This document shows positions 25,552 through 35,151 of a stretch of DNA of 64,000 nt, piece after piece. The translations under genes were made by a program, and so were the position numbers. Within the stretch, counting starts at the first letter, position 1. Every line of letters starts with the position of its first letter. The stretch is from positions 1-64,000 of the forward strand of contig JBMNJO010000012.1 of the NCBI GenBank assembly GCA_050951725.1, given 5' to 3'. Origin of the DNA: DTU052 sp050951725. GTDB lineage: Bacteria; Bacillota; Syntrophomonadia; Syntrophomonadales; DTU052. Below the pieces are notes generated by a model. The model saw only the letters and a list, made by a program, of their open reading frames with translations, was not told where the DNA came from and made no database searches.

Positions 25552-26088
25552 GTGAAACGAACAGTCGTCGTGGCTATTATGGCTATCATGTTTCTGATAG
25601 GGGGTTGTGCTGCCACACCTCCGGATGAGGAAACAGTGCCCAACATCGGGGGCTTACACCTGGGCGATACGCAAAGTCAGGTAACCCAGGTTCTGGGCAG
25701 CGAATACGAGGAAACCTTCAGCGAAGAAGGAGGCCATTTTGGCGAGTCCTATTATATATGGGATTACCAGGATGGCATTGAACTCATTATTGGTAAGGAA
25801 TCAGGCAAGGTCCTGCAGATTGATGTAACTACTCCCGAGATGAAGACTAACATGGGAGTAAAGGTTGGAGACAAGGTTGCTACCGCGATTGAGACGTACC
25901 AGGAAAAGTACAGTGAACCAGAGAGCATTCACACCGGCGAAAAAGTAGAAGGCTGGTTTGAGGTGGAAGACGGGGCCCTGGTCATTTTTGACGTTGACAA
26001 AGACGACGACACCATTGTGAATCCGGACATGACCCAGGACGATGAAGTGGAAATGATAAGACTGGTTTACTCCAAGTATATTGATTAA
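25552..26088 (+). CDS. Lipoprotein with a SmpA/BamE-like fold
   Basis: About 178 residues. GTG start at 25552 with AAGGAG nine bases upstream. The signal sequence KRTVVVAIMAIMFLIGG is followed by the lipobox cysteine (IGGC). The body begins IGGLHLGDTQSQVTQVLG, the pattern of SmpA/OmlA-like beta-rich lipoproteins. It is strongly acidic, with a DVDKDDDT stretch that could bind cations. It is probably attached to the outer face of the membrane. The role is unknown; it is followed by its own terminator, so it is monocistronic. Confidence 0.75.
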   Translation: MKRTVVVAIMAIMFLIGGCAATPPDEETVPNIGGLHLGDTQSQVTQVLGSEYEETFSEEGGHFGESYYIWDYQDGIELIIGKESGKVLQIDVTTPEMKTNMGVKVGDKVATAIETYQEKYSEPESIHTGEKVEGWFEVEDGALVIFDVDKDDDTIVNPDMTQDDEVEMIRLVYSKYID

Positions 26089-26108
26089 CAATTCATAACA
26101 GGATTTTA

Positions 26109-26153
26109 AGAGGGGTGTTTTTTGGTTTACATAAAATAGAACACCCCCTTTTT
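26109..26153 (+). terminator. Terminator of the lipoprotein gene
   Basis: GGGGTGTT and AACACCCC form the stem, followed by CTTTTTT. Confidence 0.85.
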
Positions 26154-26154
26154 T

Positions 26155-26325
26155 ACATATTGGTGATTACCCCGGGAAGGCGAACGTAGAAAGAAGGCGA
26201 GCCATGGACGGGGCGGGAGGGCCACTGAACATGGACGTGAATTGGCCCGGTACCCTTTCGTAGTGAGACAAGCAGATGGTGTTGCGAAGTCCAGCGGGAC
26301 GGAATAAGCATTCAAACTTACGAGT
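26155..26325 (-). repeat. Dispersed intergenic repeat, copy B
   Basis: In reverse complement it reads GACTTCGCAACACCA, then GGGTACCGGGCCAATT, GTCCATGTTCAGTGGCC, GGCTCGCC and CGTTCGCCTT, in the same order as copies A and C. It lies between the lipoprotein terminator and a 45-residue membrane protein. Confidence 0.7.
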
Positions 26326-26374
26326 TACTGCTTTTTGCGGGGTAACCATCAGCTCGAAAAAAGGAGATGAATTA

Positions 26375-26512
26375 ATGGATTCCTCTAACCTGGTTTTTAC
26401 TCTAAGTGGATTTGGATTGGGGGCCCTGGGATTTGTTTTCGGTCTGTCGGCACTGGCCCAGATTGGCAAGCTGGAAAAGAGAATCAGTGAGCTTGAGCAA
26501 AGACTGAAATAG
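26375..26512 (+). CDS. Tiny membrane protein with coiled-coil tail
   Basis: 45 residues starting MDSSNLVFTLSGFGLGALGF. One glycine-rich hydrophobic helix (about 7-28) is followed by the heptad-like KLEKRISELEQRLK. ATG at 26375 has AAAGGAGAT upstream, whereas the longer open frame begins inside the repeat. Such helix-plus-coil micro-proteins are common next to cell-envelope genes in Firmicutes, but no family is recognised. Confidence 0.6.
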   Translation: MDSSNLVFTLSGFGLGALGFVFGLSALAQIGKLEKRISELEQRLK

Positions 26513-26639
26513 CGTACCGAGGGATTTGTCATTTCTATAAACACAGTAATGGTACAAGGGTTCTGCTCCGTGCATTACCCGTGTTTGGCTGTGGTGGTTG
26601 GCGGGGAAAGCTTGGTACTATGGAGAACGCGTGGGATGG

Positions 26640-27452
26640 TTAACGAATTGCTTGATTCATACTGCCGGTTCGATAACCATCGAGGTCGAGGGCCACGAAG
26701 GTAAAACCGCAGGACTTTAAAGCTTCTGATATCTGATTCAGCATTGTGAGGTTTAAGACCGCCGGGAGTTCTTTCGGGCTCACCTCGATGCGGGCCAAAT
26801 CACCGTGATGCCGAACCCTCACTTGGTTGATCCCCATTTTTTTCAAACAGTGTTCGGCCGATGCAACTTGGGCGAGTCTATCGGCTGAGAGTCTGGTTCC
26901 GTATGGGATTCGTGATGCTAAACAGGCTTGAGAAGGCTTGTTCCAGGTTTTAAGAGAAAGAGATTTCGCCATATCCCGGATCTCAGCCTTGGTTATTCCA
27001 CACTTGATGAAAGGACTCTTAACCAGGTCAAAACTCTTGATTGCGTCCATACCGGGGCGGTAATCCTCGGTATCAGAAGCATTGCTCCCTTCCAGAACCG
27101 CTTCACATCCCGCATCAACTGCCAAATCTGTTATAAGCTGAAACAGGTGTTTCTTGCAGAAAAAGCACCTATCAATATGGTTTCTCGAGACCTCCTCAAT
27201 CTGGAGCGGGTCAGTCCTTATAGTGCGCAGGTCGGCTCCCAGATCGACGGCTGCCTCCCGGGCTTCCTCCAATTCCTGACCTGCAATCAGAGGTGATGAG
27301 ACCATTATTGCCAGGACATTCGAGTTGCCCAGACAATCGAGAGCAATTTTCAAAAGCAGGTTGCTGTCGACACCTCCGGAAAAGGCTACGGCAACTCGGC
27401 TAAATCTTTCGATTTCCCGTCTGAGACCGATATATAGGCTGTCTGAGACCAT
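26640..27452 (-). CDS. larE: ATP-dependent sacrificial sulfur transferase, LarE family
   Basis: 270 residues. N-terminal PP-loop ATP pyrophosphatase motif SGGVDS at 25-30, a CFFCK cysteine pair, and the LarE signature around ACLASRIPYGT with the cysteine that donates sulfur in characterised homologues. In the known pathway LarE provides sulfur for the nickel-pincer cofactor of lactate racemase. ATG at 27452 has GAGGAG six bases upstream. No larA, larB or larC is nearby, so it may serve another nickel-pincer enzyme encoded elsewhere or a different sulfur-insertion reaction. Confidence 0.88.
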   Translation of the reverse strand: MVSDSLYIGLRREIERFSRVAVAFSGGVDSNLLLKIALDCLGNSNVLAIMVSSPLIAGQELEEAREAAVDLGADLRTIRTDPLQIEEVSRNHIDRCFFCKKHLFQLITDLAVDAGCEAVLEGSNASDTEDYRPGMDAIKSFDLVKSPFIKCGITKAEIRDMAKSLSLKTWNKPSQACLASRIPYGTRLSADRLAQVASAEHCLKKMGINQVRVRHHGDLARIEVSPKELPAVLNLTMLNQISEALKSCGFTFVALDLDGYRTGSMNQAIR

Positions 27453-27711
27453 ATCGAACTCCTCTTTCAAGCTGATAATCAAATAACCATGAGTACTATT
27501 CTGCTTATTATATTTTATAAAAGTTCAAAGGCACATTGATACCCCTGAAGCCTGAGGAATATTAGGGAAGGTAAATATGGAGGTATAAAATTCTCAACTG
27601 TTAAAACATGGAAATTAATGTTAAGATTATCAGAGAATGGGTGACAACCGGTTGCGTTCTGCTGCAGGCAGAGCCGCCATTGCTCAAAAGGGCCAGGGAG
27701 GGATGTATAAT

Positions 27712-28194
27712 ATGACGTTAAATTTTAAGAGGAGTCTTTTGGGATTCAAACCGGCTGCGGTCAGGAGCGAAATCTACAGGTTGCTGCATGAGAGTGACGA
27801 CAGAGTAACCTATCTGCATGATGAATTGGAACGGGTAACCAAGCAGTTGAAGGAAGCAGACGAAAAGATAATAAAACTCCAGGCACAGCTACAGCAACTG
27901 CATGCCCGGGAACATCTGATTGCAGAATTAATAATAAATGCTGAACTCACGGCCCGTAATATTGTAGAGCAAGGGCGGGCTCAAGCGGAGGCTATAATTT
28001 TGGACGCAGAGGCAAGAAAGACGGAAATACTGCAGGAGTTGGAACTTCTGCACTCGAGAATGGACAATTTTAAGAAAGAATTCAGGGGTCTGATAAATCA
28101 CCATCTACACTCCCTCGATACGTTTGAGATACGGGGGGAGGTTGCAGAAACGAAATCAACCCTGATGATTGAGATGGAGGCAGCCGCCCATTAA
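27712..28194 (+). CDS. DivIVA-like coiled-coil protein
   Basis: 160 residues. It begins with a short conserved head, FKRSLLGFKPAAVRSEI, which resembles the membrane-binding LLGFxxxxV segment of DivIVA/GpsB relatives. A long coiled coil (about 25-135) follows, including the ATP-synthase-b-like EQGRAQAEAIILDAEARKTE. ATG at 27712 has AGGGAGGG nine bases upstream. It probably acts at the membrane in cell shape, division or polarity. It stands alone between convergent genes. Confidence 0.65.
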   Translation: MTLNFKRSLLGFKPAAVRSEIYRLLHESDDRVTYLHDELERVTKQLKEADEKIIKLQAQLQQLHAREHLIAELIINAELTARNIVEQGRAQAEAIILDAEARKTEILQELELLHSRMDNFKKEFRGLINHHLHSLDTFEIRGEVAETKSTLMIEMEAAAH

Positions 28195-28294
28195 TAGCCT
28201 CGTGTTTCCTCTGGTCTGGGCAAACGTCAGAAGACAATGCGTGGGAAACTTGTTTTAAAATAGCACGAGCTGCATTTACCCGGTAAAGCACTGT

Positions 28295-29851
28295 TTACCA
28301 GAGTGGGATGCCATTTGTGCGGTTATAGGTCTCTTTTGATTCTATGAGCTTCGCCAGGTCCGGATCATGATAACCGCTGATCCTGGTGATTATCTTCTGT
28401 GACTGCCGCAAGTCGTTCAGAGTCAGGGTCGGGTAATCCTCAAACCCGTATTCCCCGTTGGGAAGACGGGCATACCATAACTCACCGTTTTCCTTAATCC
28501 ACTCGTCGCGGGTATCTTTAACTGCCTGCAGCATCATATCTGCGGTTTCCTTGTATTCTGGCATCCCAGTCGTTAAGAACATCTCGTAGAGAAAATTCAT
28601 CTCCGCCAGCAGGTGATTAAGCGAAGTATGAGTACGGTGCTCTCCGGATGAGTCCTGGTAATCAGGGACCAGGTAACCTCCGTTCTTACTGCGGTAAGCG
28701 TTTTCCCGGGCAAAGCTGCAGAGAAAACCCGCGTAACGATGAGCTGCAGCCAGGGCATTCTCTTCGCCATAGGTCTGGAAGGCTTCCAGGAGATACAGGG
28801 CGGCATCAGTATTGAAACGGGTGTCATAGAAATCATGACCGAAACCGTAGTCCTCTGCCAGCCAGTTGGACCTTGGCCGGGTGGGCCAGTAACCAGTACT
28901 GTTCTGGCTGGTGATGCAGCTATACATGGAACTGACAGCGAGGGCGTATGTGAAGCGGCTTTCTTTATCCAAGAATGACCTGCCAACGTGCTGAGCCGGG
29001 CAGCGCCAGAAACCACGGGAATGGGTCGGAACGTAGCTTGTGGGGACCATATCATAGGATCCATCAATCCAGAATTTACGAGTCCCGTTCAGGTCGGCTA
29101 CCTGAATTGAGGAAGTATCGTTTTCGTTTTCCCAGTTCACCAGTTGCCCATGACTGATAACCCCCCACAAGCGGATCATGCCTCCCTGGGCGCTGGACAG
29201 GGGAAAACGGAACTCGCTCTCACCCTGACCCCGCCGGACTGAAACATCAAAGGTCCGCATCTCCCGAAAAACGCCATGCCCCAAATCCTGTATCTGGTCG
29301 ACCGGCCCTAAGACCAGTGATTTCTCTCCACATTCAAGAAAGGCAATCCCAGCTGGCAGCCCTGATTTTAGCTGTTTCGGACTAATGGCCCGCCAGTTGG
29401 ACTGGCCGATGGCCACATTTCCTTCGGGATAAACCAGGGTCCTGCCACTGGTGAGATGAGGGCCGGAGAGGGTCAAACGACCCTGACAGGTGTGGCTTTC
29501 GGTGGAAAGGCCTTTGGATTCGATGAAAAACAGAACATCACCGTTGAGTAAGTCCTGACAGGTCAGGGTTACCTGGCCAATCTCCTGGCTGCGGTTGAAA
29601 ATGGTGTAGTGATAACTGGATTGCCGCAAGAGGGGTTCTTCTCTGATGGCAGGTCCGGCCATACGAGTACTTAAGCCCGAGTCGGTTTCAACCACAAATG
29701 ATAGTCCTGAATGGACGGTCACTTCATCAGAACCACTGGTACTGTTCCAGTCTAAGAGGCCGGGCTTACCTCCCAGAACAACAGGTACTACTATAGCCAA
29801 CAGCGCCAGCAGTCGAAACAATTTTTGCACAGGTCTAAGTCTGGTTAGCAT
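28295..29851 (-). CDS. Secreted protein of unknown function with a probable alpha/alpha-barrel C-terminal half
   Basis: 518 residues. An N-terminal hydrophobic segment (LFRLLALLAIVVPVVLG) acts as a signal or anchor. Residues about 50-260 look beta-rich. The C-terminal half has repeated helical hairpins with aromatic and acidic residues (DAALYLLEAFQTYGEENAL, YEMFLTTGMPEYKETADMML), reminiscent of six-hairpin glycosidases or the D-glucuronyl C5-epimerase C-terminal domain. That is only a fold-level impression; no catalytic motif is identified. The start ATG has a weak AGGGATGA upstream. Monocistronic. Confidence 0.7.
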   Translation of the reverse strand: MLTRLRPVQKLFRLLALLAIVVPVVLGGKPGLLDWNSTSGSDEVTVHSGLSFVVETDSGLSTRMAGPAIREEPLLRQSSYHYTIFNRSQEIGQVTLTCQDLLNGDVLFFIESKGLSTESHTCQGRLTLSGPHLTSGRTLVYPEGNVAIGQSNWRAISPKQLKSGLPAGIAFLECGEKSLVLGPVDQIQDLGHGVFREMRTFDVSVRRGQGESEFRFPLSSAQGGMIRLWGVISHGQLVNWENENDTSSIQVADLNGTRKFWIDGSYDMVPTSYVPTHSRGFWRCPAQHVGRSFLDKESRFTYALAVSSMYSCITSQNSTGYWPTRPRSNWLAEDYGFGHDFYDTRFNTDAALYLLEAFQTYGEENALAAAHRYAGFLCSFARENAYRSKNGGYLVPDYQDSSGEHRTHTSLNHLLAEMNFLYEMFLTTGMPEYKETADMMLQAVKDTRDEWIKENGELWYARLPNGEYGFEDYPTLTLNDLRQSQKIITRISGYHDPDLAKLIESKETYNRTNGIPLW

Positions 29852-30316
29852 AATTCTTCATCCCTAAATGCTTGGTGGTTCCGCTCTCCTTCACCTTGTT
29901 CCTAACCTGAATGAATTCAAGCAATCTTTGGATCAGGATGAAGCGGATAGTATGTAAAAATAGGGGTGCAGAATCGACACCTGTTGGCATAGTTACTGCA
30001 ATTATATACTCTATATTTGACGTGAAACGGTGCTAATTTGTGGCAAGTGCGGAGATATCCGAAGATCATGGCTTTAGGAAAAATCTTCCTGACAATTCTG
30101 AGGATTGGGAGGATGTTATTGTTTCGAAAAGGAGCGGGGACCCGTGATTTCATAGTGAACGAGTTCATAGCGGAGGTGTCACTGACTGGATCAAGTGCAC
30201 TCTTACAGTCACAACTCAGGAGGTAATAAGCGACTGAATGGTAAATCCCAGGCTATGTGAAAGGCGGGTTGCTGATGTATTGAACTCAGAAACCCGGCAA
30301 GGAAACCCTCCTTTGG
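29852..30316. other. Intergenic region without recognised content
   Basis: About 465 bases. Open frames present are short, lack ribosome sites and have no recognisable composition. No hairpin with a T-tract and no repeat is seen. Confidence 0.4.
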
Positions 30317-32197
30317 TCATGCCTTGGGAAGGAACCGCCAGGTTGCGGGTTCAATGGGTTTGAAATTGAGGGTAAAGGTGGTTCCTCCGGGACCGGTATC
30401 GAAGGATAAATCAGCATGGTGGCGTGCAGCGATACTGTAACATACCGCCAACCCCAGACCAGCACCACCATCTTTGTCGGTGACAAATGGGGTACCGAGT
30501 TTTTCCTGTATTTCAGGAGCAATACCTCTACCTGAGTCCTTGACTGACAGAACGACATGGTGGTCCTTAAAATTGGTGGAGATCACGAGGTTTCCTCCTG
30601 GTTCCATGGCCTCCAGCCCGTTACGGGCCAGATTGCACACCAGTTGACGGATTTCTTTATCGTCCAGATTCAGGATAGGGACTGGTACAAGCTGCAGTTC
30701 TACTGTCATCTCCAAACGGTTGGCATCCGCCTGCAGCAGCGGGTAAATTGCCGTAATAATGCTGTTGAGATTATGGGGGCGGAGGTCTATGGCCTTGTCC
30801 TTGGCCAGCAGCAGGAATTCTGACAGGATGAAGTTAGCCCGGTCCAACTCCTCGATTATAATGTCAAAATAATCCTTAAATTGAGCACCTTCCGTGGTTT
30901 CTCCCATCATCTGCAGGAAGCCGCGGACTGACGTCAGGGGATTTCTGATTTCATGTCCAATACTGGCTGCAGTCTGTCCGATGAGATTCAACCGGTCCAG
31001 ACGCGCCAGGTTTTCTTCTATCAGCCGTTTTTCGGTTATATCCTGGAAAACTGTTAAGAAGCAGGGTTCACCATTCATAATAATGATTTCCGATGACAGG
31101 TGTCCGGTTAGAATCCTCCCTGATTTGTTCTTGACTTTGACTTCCATACCCTTCAGGGCATCGTGGCTGTGAAAAGCCTTGCGAAAATCGCGGCAGAAGC
31201 TGTCAGCAACCCAGAGGCCAAGGGTTGTCGAATTGCTTCCTATGGCTTCGGCGGCCGTATATCCAGTGGCCTCTACCCATCGTTGGTTAACATCAATGTA
31301 GGAGCCATCTGAAACCCGGGAAATCGACATAGTGGCCGGGTTTAGCTGGAATGCTTTGTAGAATCTTTCTTCCGACAGGCGGAGGGCTTCATCGGTCATA
31401 TGGCGGTCGGTTACGTCGCGCCAAGACACTGCAATACCGTCACCCATCTTAACAGCCTGCACGTCAAAATAACCGGAAACAGACTTGTCCTCATAATAAA
31501 CAGATTCCAGCGACAAAGGTTTACCGGTTTCAACTACTCTTATATAGTCGGCAAATACACTGGAATTGCGATGGCCGGGGTAGAATCTAAACAGGCTCTT
31601 GCCAACAATATCTTCCGGTTTTCGTCTCAGCATTGAACAGGCAATGCGGTTGATAAAATCTATGACAAAGTCCTTAATCAAACCTGATTCATCACGCAAA
31701 GTGGAGAGGATTACAAAAGAATCAAGCATATTGTCTACTGAAGCCTTGAAACGGTATAGGCTTTGCTGCAGTTCAGACTCGAGATGTTTGCTATTCGAGA
31801 TATCATGAAACTGAACCGAAAGCTGTTCTGGAGTCGGATAATAGTGAACCTCATACCAGGTATTCTGAAGCTCTACCTCAAAGTGTACCGGCTCCATTGT
31901 TTGAACTGCCTGATCAAAATACTGAACAAACAGCGGATTGTATTGGTAAAAGAACTTGGCCGGATTTTTGCCTAATACCTTCGGCTTGGACGAACCAAAC
32001 AGGGCAGTAGCTGCCTTGTTTAAATACAGGACCTGTCCCTGGTTGCTCAGGACTAGGAAGGGGTCTACCAGGGTATCGAGTGTCTCCGACAGATTCAGAG
32101 GTGTGTTAAGTTGGCCATTTTGACCAGTCTCATCTGAAACCTCAGGCAAATCCCCGGAACTGGTTAATACGGCTTGCCGATTAACCCTTAAAACCAT
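30317..32197 (-). CDS. Cytoplasmic PAS-domain sensor histidine kinase
   Basis: About 626 residues from ATG 32197, chosen because GGGAGG lies seven bases upstream. Three PAS-like regions (about 37-137, 140-265, 270-395), then HisKA with the phospho-accepting H415 in SIGHEIRNPLTSV, and HATPase with NLARNGLEAM, DSGRGI and GGAGLGLAV. No transmembrane segment, so it probably senses an internal signal. The architecture is like the sporulation kinases and KinE-type orphan kinases of Firmicutes. No response regulator is adjacent. Confidence 0.9.
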   Translation of the reverse strand: MVLRVNRQAVLTSSGDLPEVSDETGQNGQLNTPLNLSETLDTLVDPFLVLSNQGQVLYLNKAATALFGSSKPKVLGKNPAKFFYQYNPLFVQYFDQAVQTMEPVHFEVELQNTWYEVHYYPTPEQLSVQFHDISNSKHLESELQQSLYRFKASVDNMLDSFVILSTLRDESGLIKDFVIDFINRIACSMLRRKPEDIVGKSLFRFYPGHRNSSVFADYIRVVETGKPLSLESVYYEDKSVSGYFDVQAVKMGDGIAVSWRDVTDRHMTDEALRLSEERFYKAFQLNPATMSISRVSDGSYIDVNQRWVEATGYTAAEAIGSNSTTLGLWVADSFCRDFRKAFHSHDALKGMEVKVKNKSGRILTGHLSSEIIIMNGEPCFLTVFQDITEKRLIEENLARLDRLNLIGQTAASIGHEIRNPLTSVRGFLQMMGETTEGAQFKDYFDIIIEELDRANFILSEFLLLAKDKAIDLRPHNLNSIITAIYPLLQADANRLEMTVELQLVPVPILNLDDKEIRQLVCNLARNGLEAMEPGGNLVISTNFKDHHVVLSVKDSGRGIAPEIQEKLGTPFVTDKDGGAGLGLAVCYSIAARHHADLSFDTGPGGTTFTLNFKPIEPATWRFLPKA

Positions 32198-32413
32198 CTC
32201 CAGTCCTCCCAGCCAATTACTTGTATCTGTATGCATTTTGTCATACTTTTGGTGATTATTTTGTAGAATCGTGTCAAAGGAGAACCAACATTTTTCTCCC
32301 CGGCAGTAAAGTGTGCTATACTGTCCTGCTTTTCAGCATTCAAATGAATTTGTTTTTTGTTCACTTTTTTGACATATCTTCAGGGTACAATACGAACCAA
32401 GGAGGTGCTTTTT

Positions 32414-32797
32414 ATGAAAACGAGGTGGCTGGCCTTGCCCCTGATGGCTTTATTTCTGATGATGGGAGTCTTTCCGGCAGTGGCAGTGGGTGAAAACACC
32501 TTAGGTAAACAGTTCTTTGATGAAAAGTTTGCCTCTAAAAGGGCCGCAGTAGAGGCAGCACTCGAGCAAGGAACTATAAGTAAAGCACAAGCAGATAGGC
32601 GTCTGGCCAACCACGAGTCCAGGTATAACGCTATTGCTGCAGGCAATTATGAATGTCCGGCTGAGGGGAACGCCATAAGTCAACAATGTTATGGACAAGG
32701 AAACTGCAGGACAGGAAAGATGGGTCAAGGCAATGGCCGCGGTCATGGTCAAGGTTACGGTCAAGGACGGGGAGTCAGAAGCAGCGTAGCATGGTAG
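32414..32797 (+). CDS. Small secreted DUF2680-type protein with Gly/Gln-rich tail
   Basis: 127 residues. ATG with AGGAGG upstream and signal peptide WLALPLMALFLMMGVFPAVA. The middle KRAAVEAALEQGTISKAQAD is the helix-turn typical of DUF2680, with the GxISKxQAD signature. The tail is a degenerate GQGNGRGHGQGYGQGRG run. Three cysteines lie in the C-terminal half. Exported; function unknown. Confidence 0.75.
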   Translation: MKTRWLALPLMALFLMMGVFPAVAVGENTLGKQFFDEKFASKRAAVEAALEQGTISKAQADRRLANHESRYNAIAAGNYECPAEGNAISQQCYGQGNCRTGKMGQGNGRGHGQGYGQGRGVRSSVAW

Positions 32798-32894
32798 GTG
32801 CATTCAAGCAGGTTACTACGTTTGCGCTGGAAAAAAACAAAAGATGGGATGATGAGCGCTTCACAAGATGCTCCTCTCTCTTCTGATTACTGCA

Positions 32895-32943
32895 GGTGAT
32901 GCAAGTGGAGAGTCTCTATCCTCTTGCGTCACTTCTTTTTTGA
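32895..32943 (+). terminator. Terminator of the DUF2680 gene
   Basis: GTGATGCAAG (32896-32905) pairs with CTTGCGTCAC (32923-32932), followed by TTCTTTTTTT. Confidence 0.8.
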
Positions 32944-33141
32944 CGGTATGCTCCAATCTTGTTTGCTGCTAATCGTAGGGTTCTGACCCGGTGTTTTACG
33001 CCTAGCCAGCTCATCAGGCAAATGCTCTTTTTCTCCAGTCAAAAGAGACCCGCAATAAGGGCATACTGGATTCTTCAGGCTGGAGAGCTTCGCGGCCGAA
33101 AAACTTCGGCCATTGCATTGTGGACACACAAATTGATACAT
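32929..33141 (-). CDS. Small zinc-ribbon protein
   Basis: About 70 residues starting MYQFVCPQCNGRSF, with CPQC and CPYC knuckles spaced about 20 residues apart, the usual rubredoxin/zinc-ribbon arrangement. A basic, disordered C-terminus ends in SKKK. ATG at 33141 has a modest GGAG upstream. The role is unknown; nucleic-acid or protein binding is common for such ribbons. It converges on the DUF2680 gene and its end overlaps that gene's terminator. Confidence 0.6.
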   Translation of the reverse strand: MYQFVCPQCNGRSFSAAKLSSLKNPVCPYCGSLLTGEKEHLPDELARRKTPGQNPTISSKQDWSIPSKKK

Positions 33142-33528
33142 AAGCAATCTCCAAAGCAATTTATCCATAATAACCCAAAATAGACAGACTGCTATTTATT
33201 ATATATGCGGAATAGCGTTGTAGATTACACCCCCACCAGAATAAACCATAATAGTGTTATCCCACCATTGCCAACTGAGGTAAAAGTTGATTGGTACGTA
33301 TCCACTTTTGAGGTATTATTAATCTTAAGAATAGTGAAATACTTGTCTGCATGTTGAGCAACCAATCACACAATCAACAGAAACTCCAGGATAGAAGACT
33401 AATATGCACTACACTATGGGTATCAACAGTTTTCAATGGATGCTTTGGAACGAAGGGGGTGACACAGTCTGTAACAAGGGGAGCACAAAAAAGGTTAATA
33501 GGAATTCAAAAAAGGGGAGGCGTTATCA
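33142..33528. other. Intergenic region with the promoter of ligase 5
   Basis: Besides the promoter at 33291-33319 and about 200 bases of leader, nothing is recognised. Confidence 0.4.
33291..33319 (+). promoter_or_regulatory. Candidate vegetative promoter for ligase 5
   Basis: TTGGTA, 17 bases, TATTAT. Confidence 0.45.
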
Positions 33529-35151
33529 ATGACTGACAGAACGAGGAACCGACTCGAAGGAGCGCTGCCACGGCTTACCGATTACATGAAACGTGCAGCA
33601 GAGAGGGATCCTGGTCACCCGGCATTTATCTATAAGGATGAGGAGCTTTCCTACGGTGAATTCTCCAAGAATGCCCATCAATTTGCCAGGTTCCTGCTTA
33701 AGATTGGGGTTCAGAAAGGGGACCGGCTTGGTTATATAATGAATGGTCGCCCGGAGTTCTATACCTTTTATATGGCTGCTGGTTTGATTGGAGCCATAAT
33801 TGTGGGGATGGGCACCCGTTTTACGCCTCATGAGATGAAGTATGTATTGAATAACTCGGAAGCCGACTATGTGCTGACACTGTACGGACTGGGAGATGTA
33901 GCAAACTATCAGGAAAAACTGGCCCAAGCTCTGCCTGAGTGCCCTTCGGTAAAACAGGTTTGGGTTGTAGGCGGACCGGCTGAGCTTCCAGGTGCCCTGA
34001 CCTGGGATGAGATTATGCAGGATGAGTATTTGGAGTATGAAGAGGCGCTTAAGGAAAGAGAAGCGCAGGTTGGCCCGGATGATGGGTTGATCATTGTTTA
34101 TACCTCCGGGACCACCGGGCAGCCGAAGGGAGCAGTATTAACCCATGGGAGCGTAATCGCCCAATCCCTGGTATTGTGCGACGAGTTTGGCGCTCCAACC
34201 GGTCTTACCCCGAATGACAGATTCTTAAATCACGTTCCGGTAAACCATGTTAGCGGTGCCACCGAGCTGGGAGCTTCTCCAATTGTAGCCGGTGCCACTC
34301 AAATAGTTATCGATCAGTTCCATCCCGCGATAACACTGGAGCAGATGGAAAAGCATAAGGCAACTGTTTTTGCCGGGGTTCCTACCATGTTTGTCATGGA
34401 ATTCAACCTGCCGAACTTCAAGGACTATGACCTGTCCTCCGTCCGGTTCTGCATGGTCGGCGGTGCCATGGCCCCCATGGAGATACTGACGAAAATGAAA
34501 GAAATTACCCCCTACGTCACCAATCCCATGGGTATGACCGAGACCTCGGGACTGATCACCTATACTGATATCGGTGCCAGTGCCGAGAACCTTAACAAGA
34601 CAGTGGGTAAAGTTGCGCCTGAGTTTGAAATGAAGATTGTTGACGCTAATCGTAAAGAAGTGCCTAATGGCACCGCGGGCGAGATCGCCTATCGTGGTCC
34701 CTCAATAATGAAGGAGTACTTCCGGATGCCGGAAGCAACTGCAGCCGCATTTGATGATGAAGGCTGGTTCTATTCCGGAGATGCCGGTTATATTGACGAG
34801 AATGGTGACCTGTGTCTGGTAGGACGAATTAAGGAAATGTATATCACTGGTGGTGAGAATGTTTACCCGGCCGAGGTGGAGGAGTACATCTCACGGTATC
34901 CCGGCGTAGCCATGGTGGCAGTACTCCCTGTTCCCCATAAGGTTATGGGCGAGGTAGGACGGGCCTATGTCGTGCCCAAGCCTGGTGCCAATCTGGATGG
35001 GGATGCTATTCAGGAATATCTGAAAGAATTCCTGGCCCCCTACAAGATTCCGCGTGAATATGTTTTCAGAGACTCATTCCCCATGACCCCGCTGGGCAAG
35101 ATTGAGAAGAAGGTTCTTCGCCAGCAAATGGAGGAGGAGCTCAAGAACTAA
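33529..35151 (+). CDS. AMP-forming acyl-CoA ligase (ligase 5)
   Basis: 540 residues of the adenylate-forming family. A3 motif VYTSGTTGQPKGAVLTHGS, A5 region NPMGMTETSG, A7 YSGDAGYIDENGDL, A8 GGENVYPAEVEEY, A10 lysine in TPLGKIEKKVL. It is distinct from the four-copy array: it has the canonical TSGTTG where the array has TGGTTG. ATG start with GGGGAGG eight bases upstream. Likely activates a fatty or aromatic carboxylate; the substrate cannot be stated. An enoyl-CoA hydratase relative lies 660 bases downstream. Confidence 0.92.
   Translation: MTDRTRNRLEGALPRLTDYMKRAAERDPGHPAFIYKDEELSYGEFSKNAHQFARFLLKIGVQKGDRLGYIMNGRPEFYTFYMAAGLIGAIIVGMGTRFTPHEMKYVLNNSEADYVLTLYGLGDVANYQEKLAQALPECPSVKQVWVVGGPAELPGALTWDEIMQDEYLEYEEALKEREAQVGPDDGLIIVYTSGTTGQPKGAVLTHGSVIAQSLVLCDEFGAPTGLTPNDRFLNHVPVNHVSGATELGASPIVAGATQIVIDQFHPAITLEQMEKHKATVFAGVPTMFVMEFNLPNFKDYDLSSVRFCMVGGAMAPMEILTKMKEITPYVTNPMGMTETSGLITYTDIGASAENLNKTVGKVAPEFEMKIVDANRKEVPNGTAGEIAYRGPSIMKEYFRMPEATAAAFDDEGWFYSGDAGYIDENGDLCLVGRIKEMYITGGENVYPAEVEEYISRYPGVAMVAVLPVPHKVMGEVGRAYVVPKPGANLDGDAIQEYLKEFLAPYKIPREYVFRDSFPMTPLGKIEKKVLRQQMEEELKN

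Noticed and set aside
26276..26374. A longer start for the 45-residue membrane protein
   Set aside because: The extension lies in repeat copy B and the AAAGGAGAT site supports the internal ATG.
30038..30226. A 62-codon frame upstream of the PAS kinase terminus
   Set aside because: No ribosome site, no recognisable pattern, and it overlaps nothing conserved.
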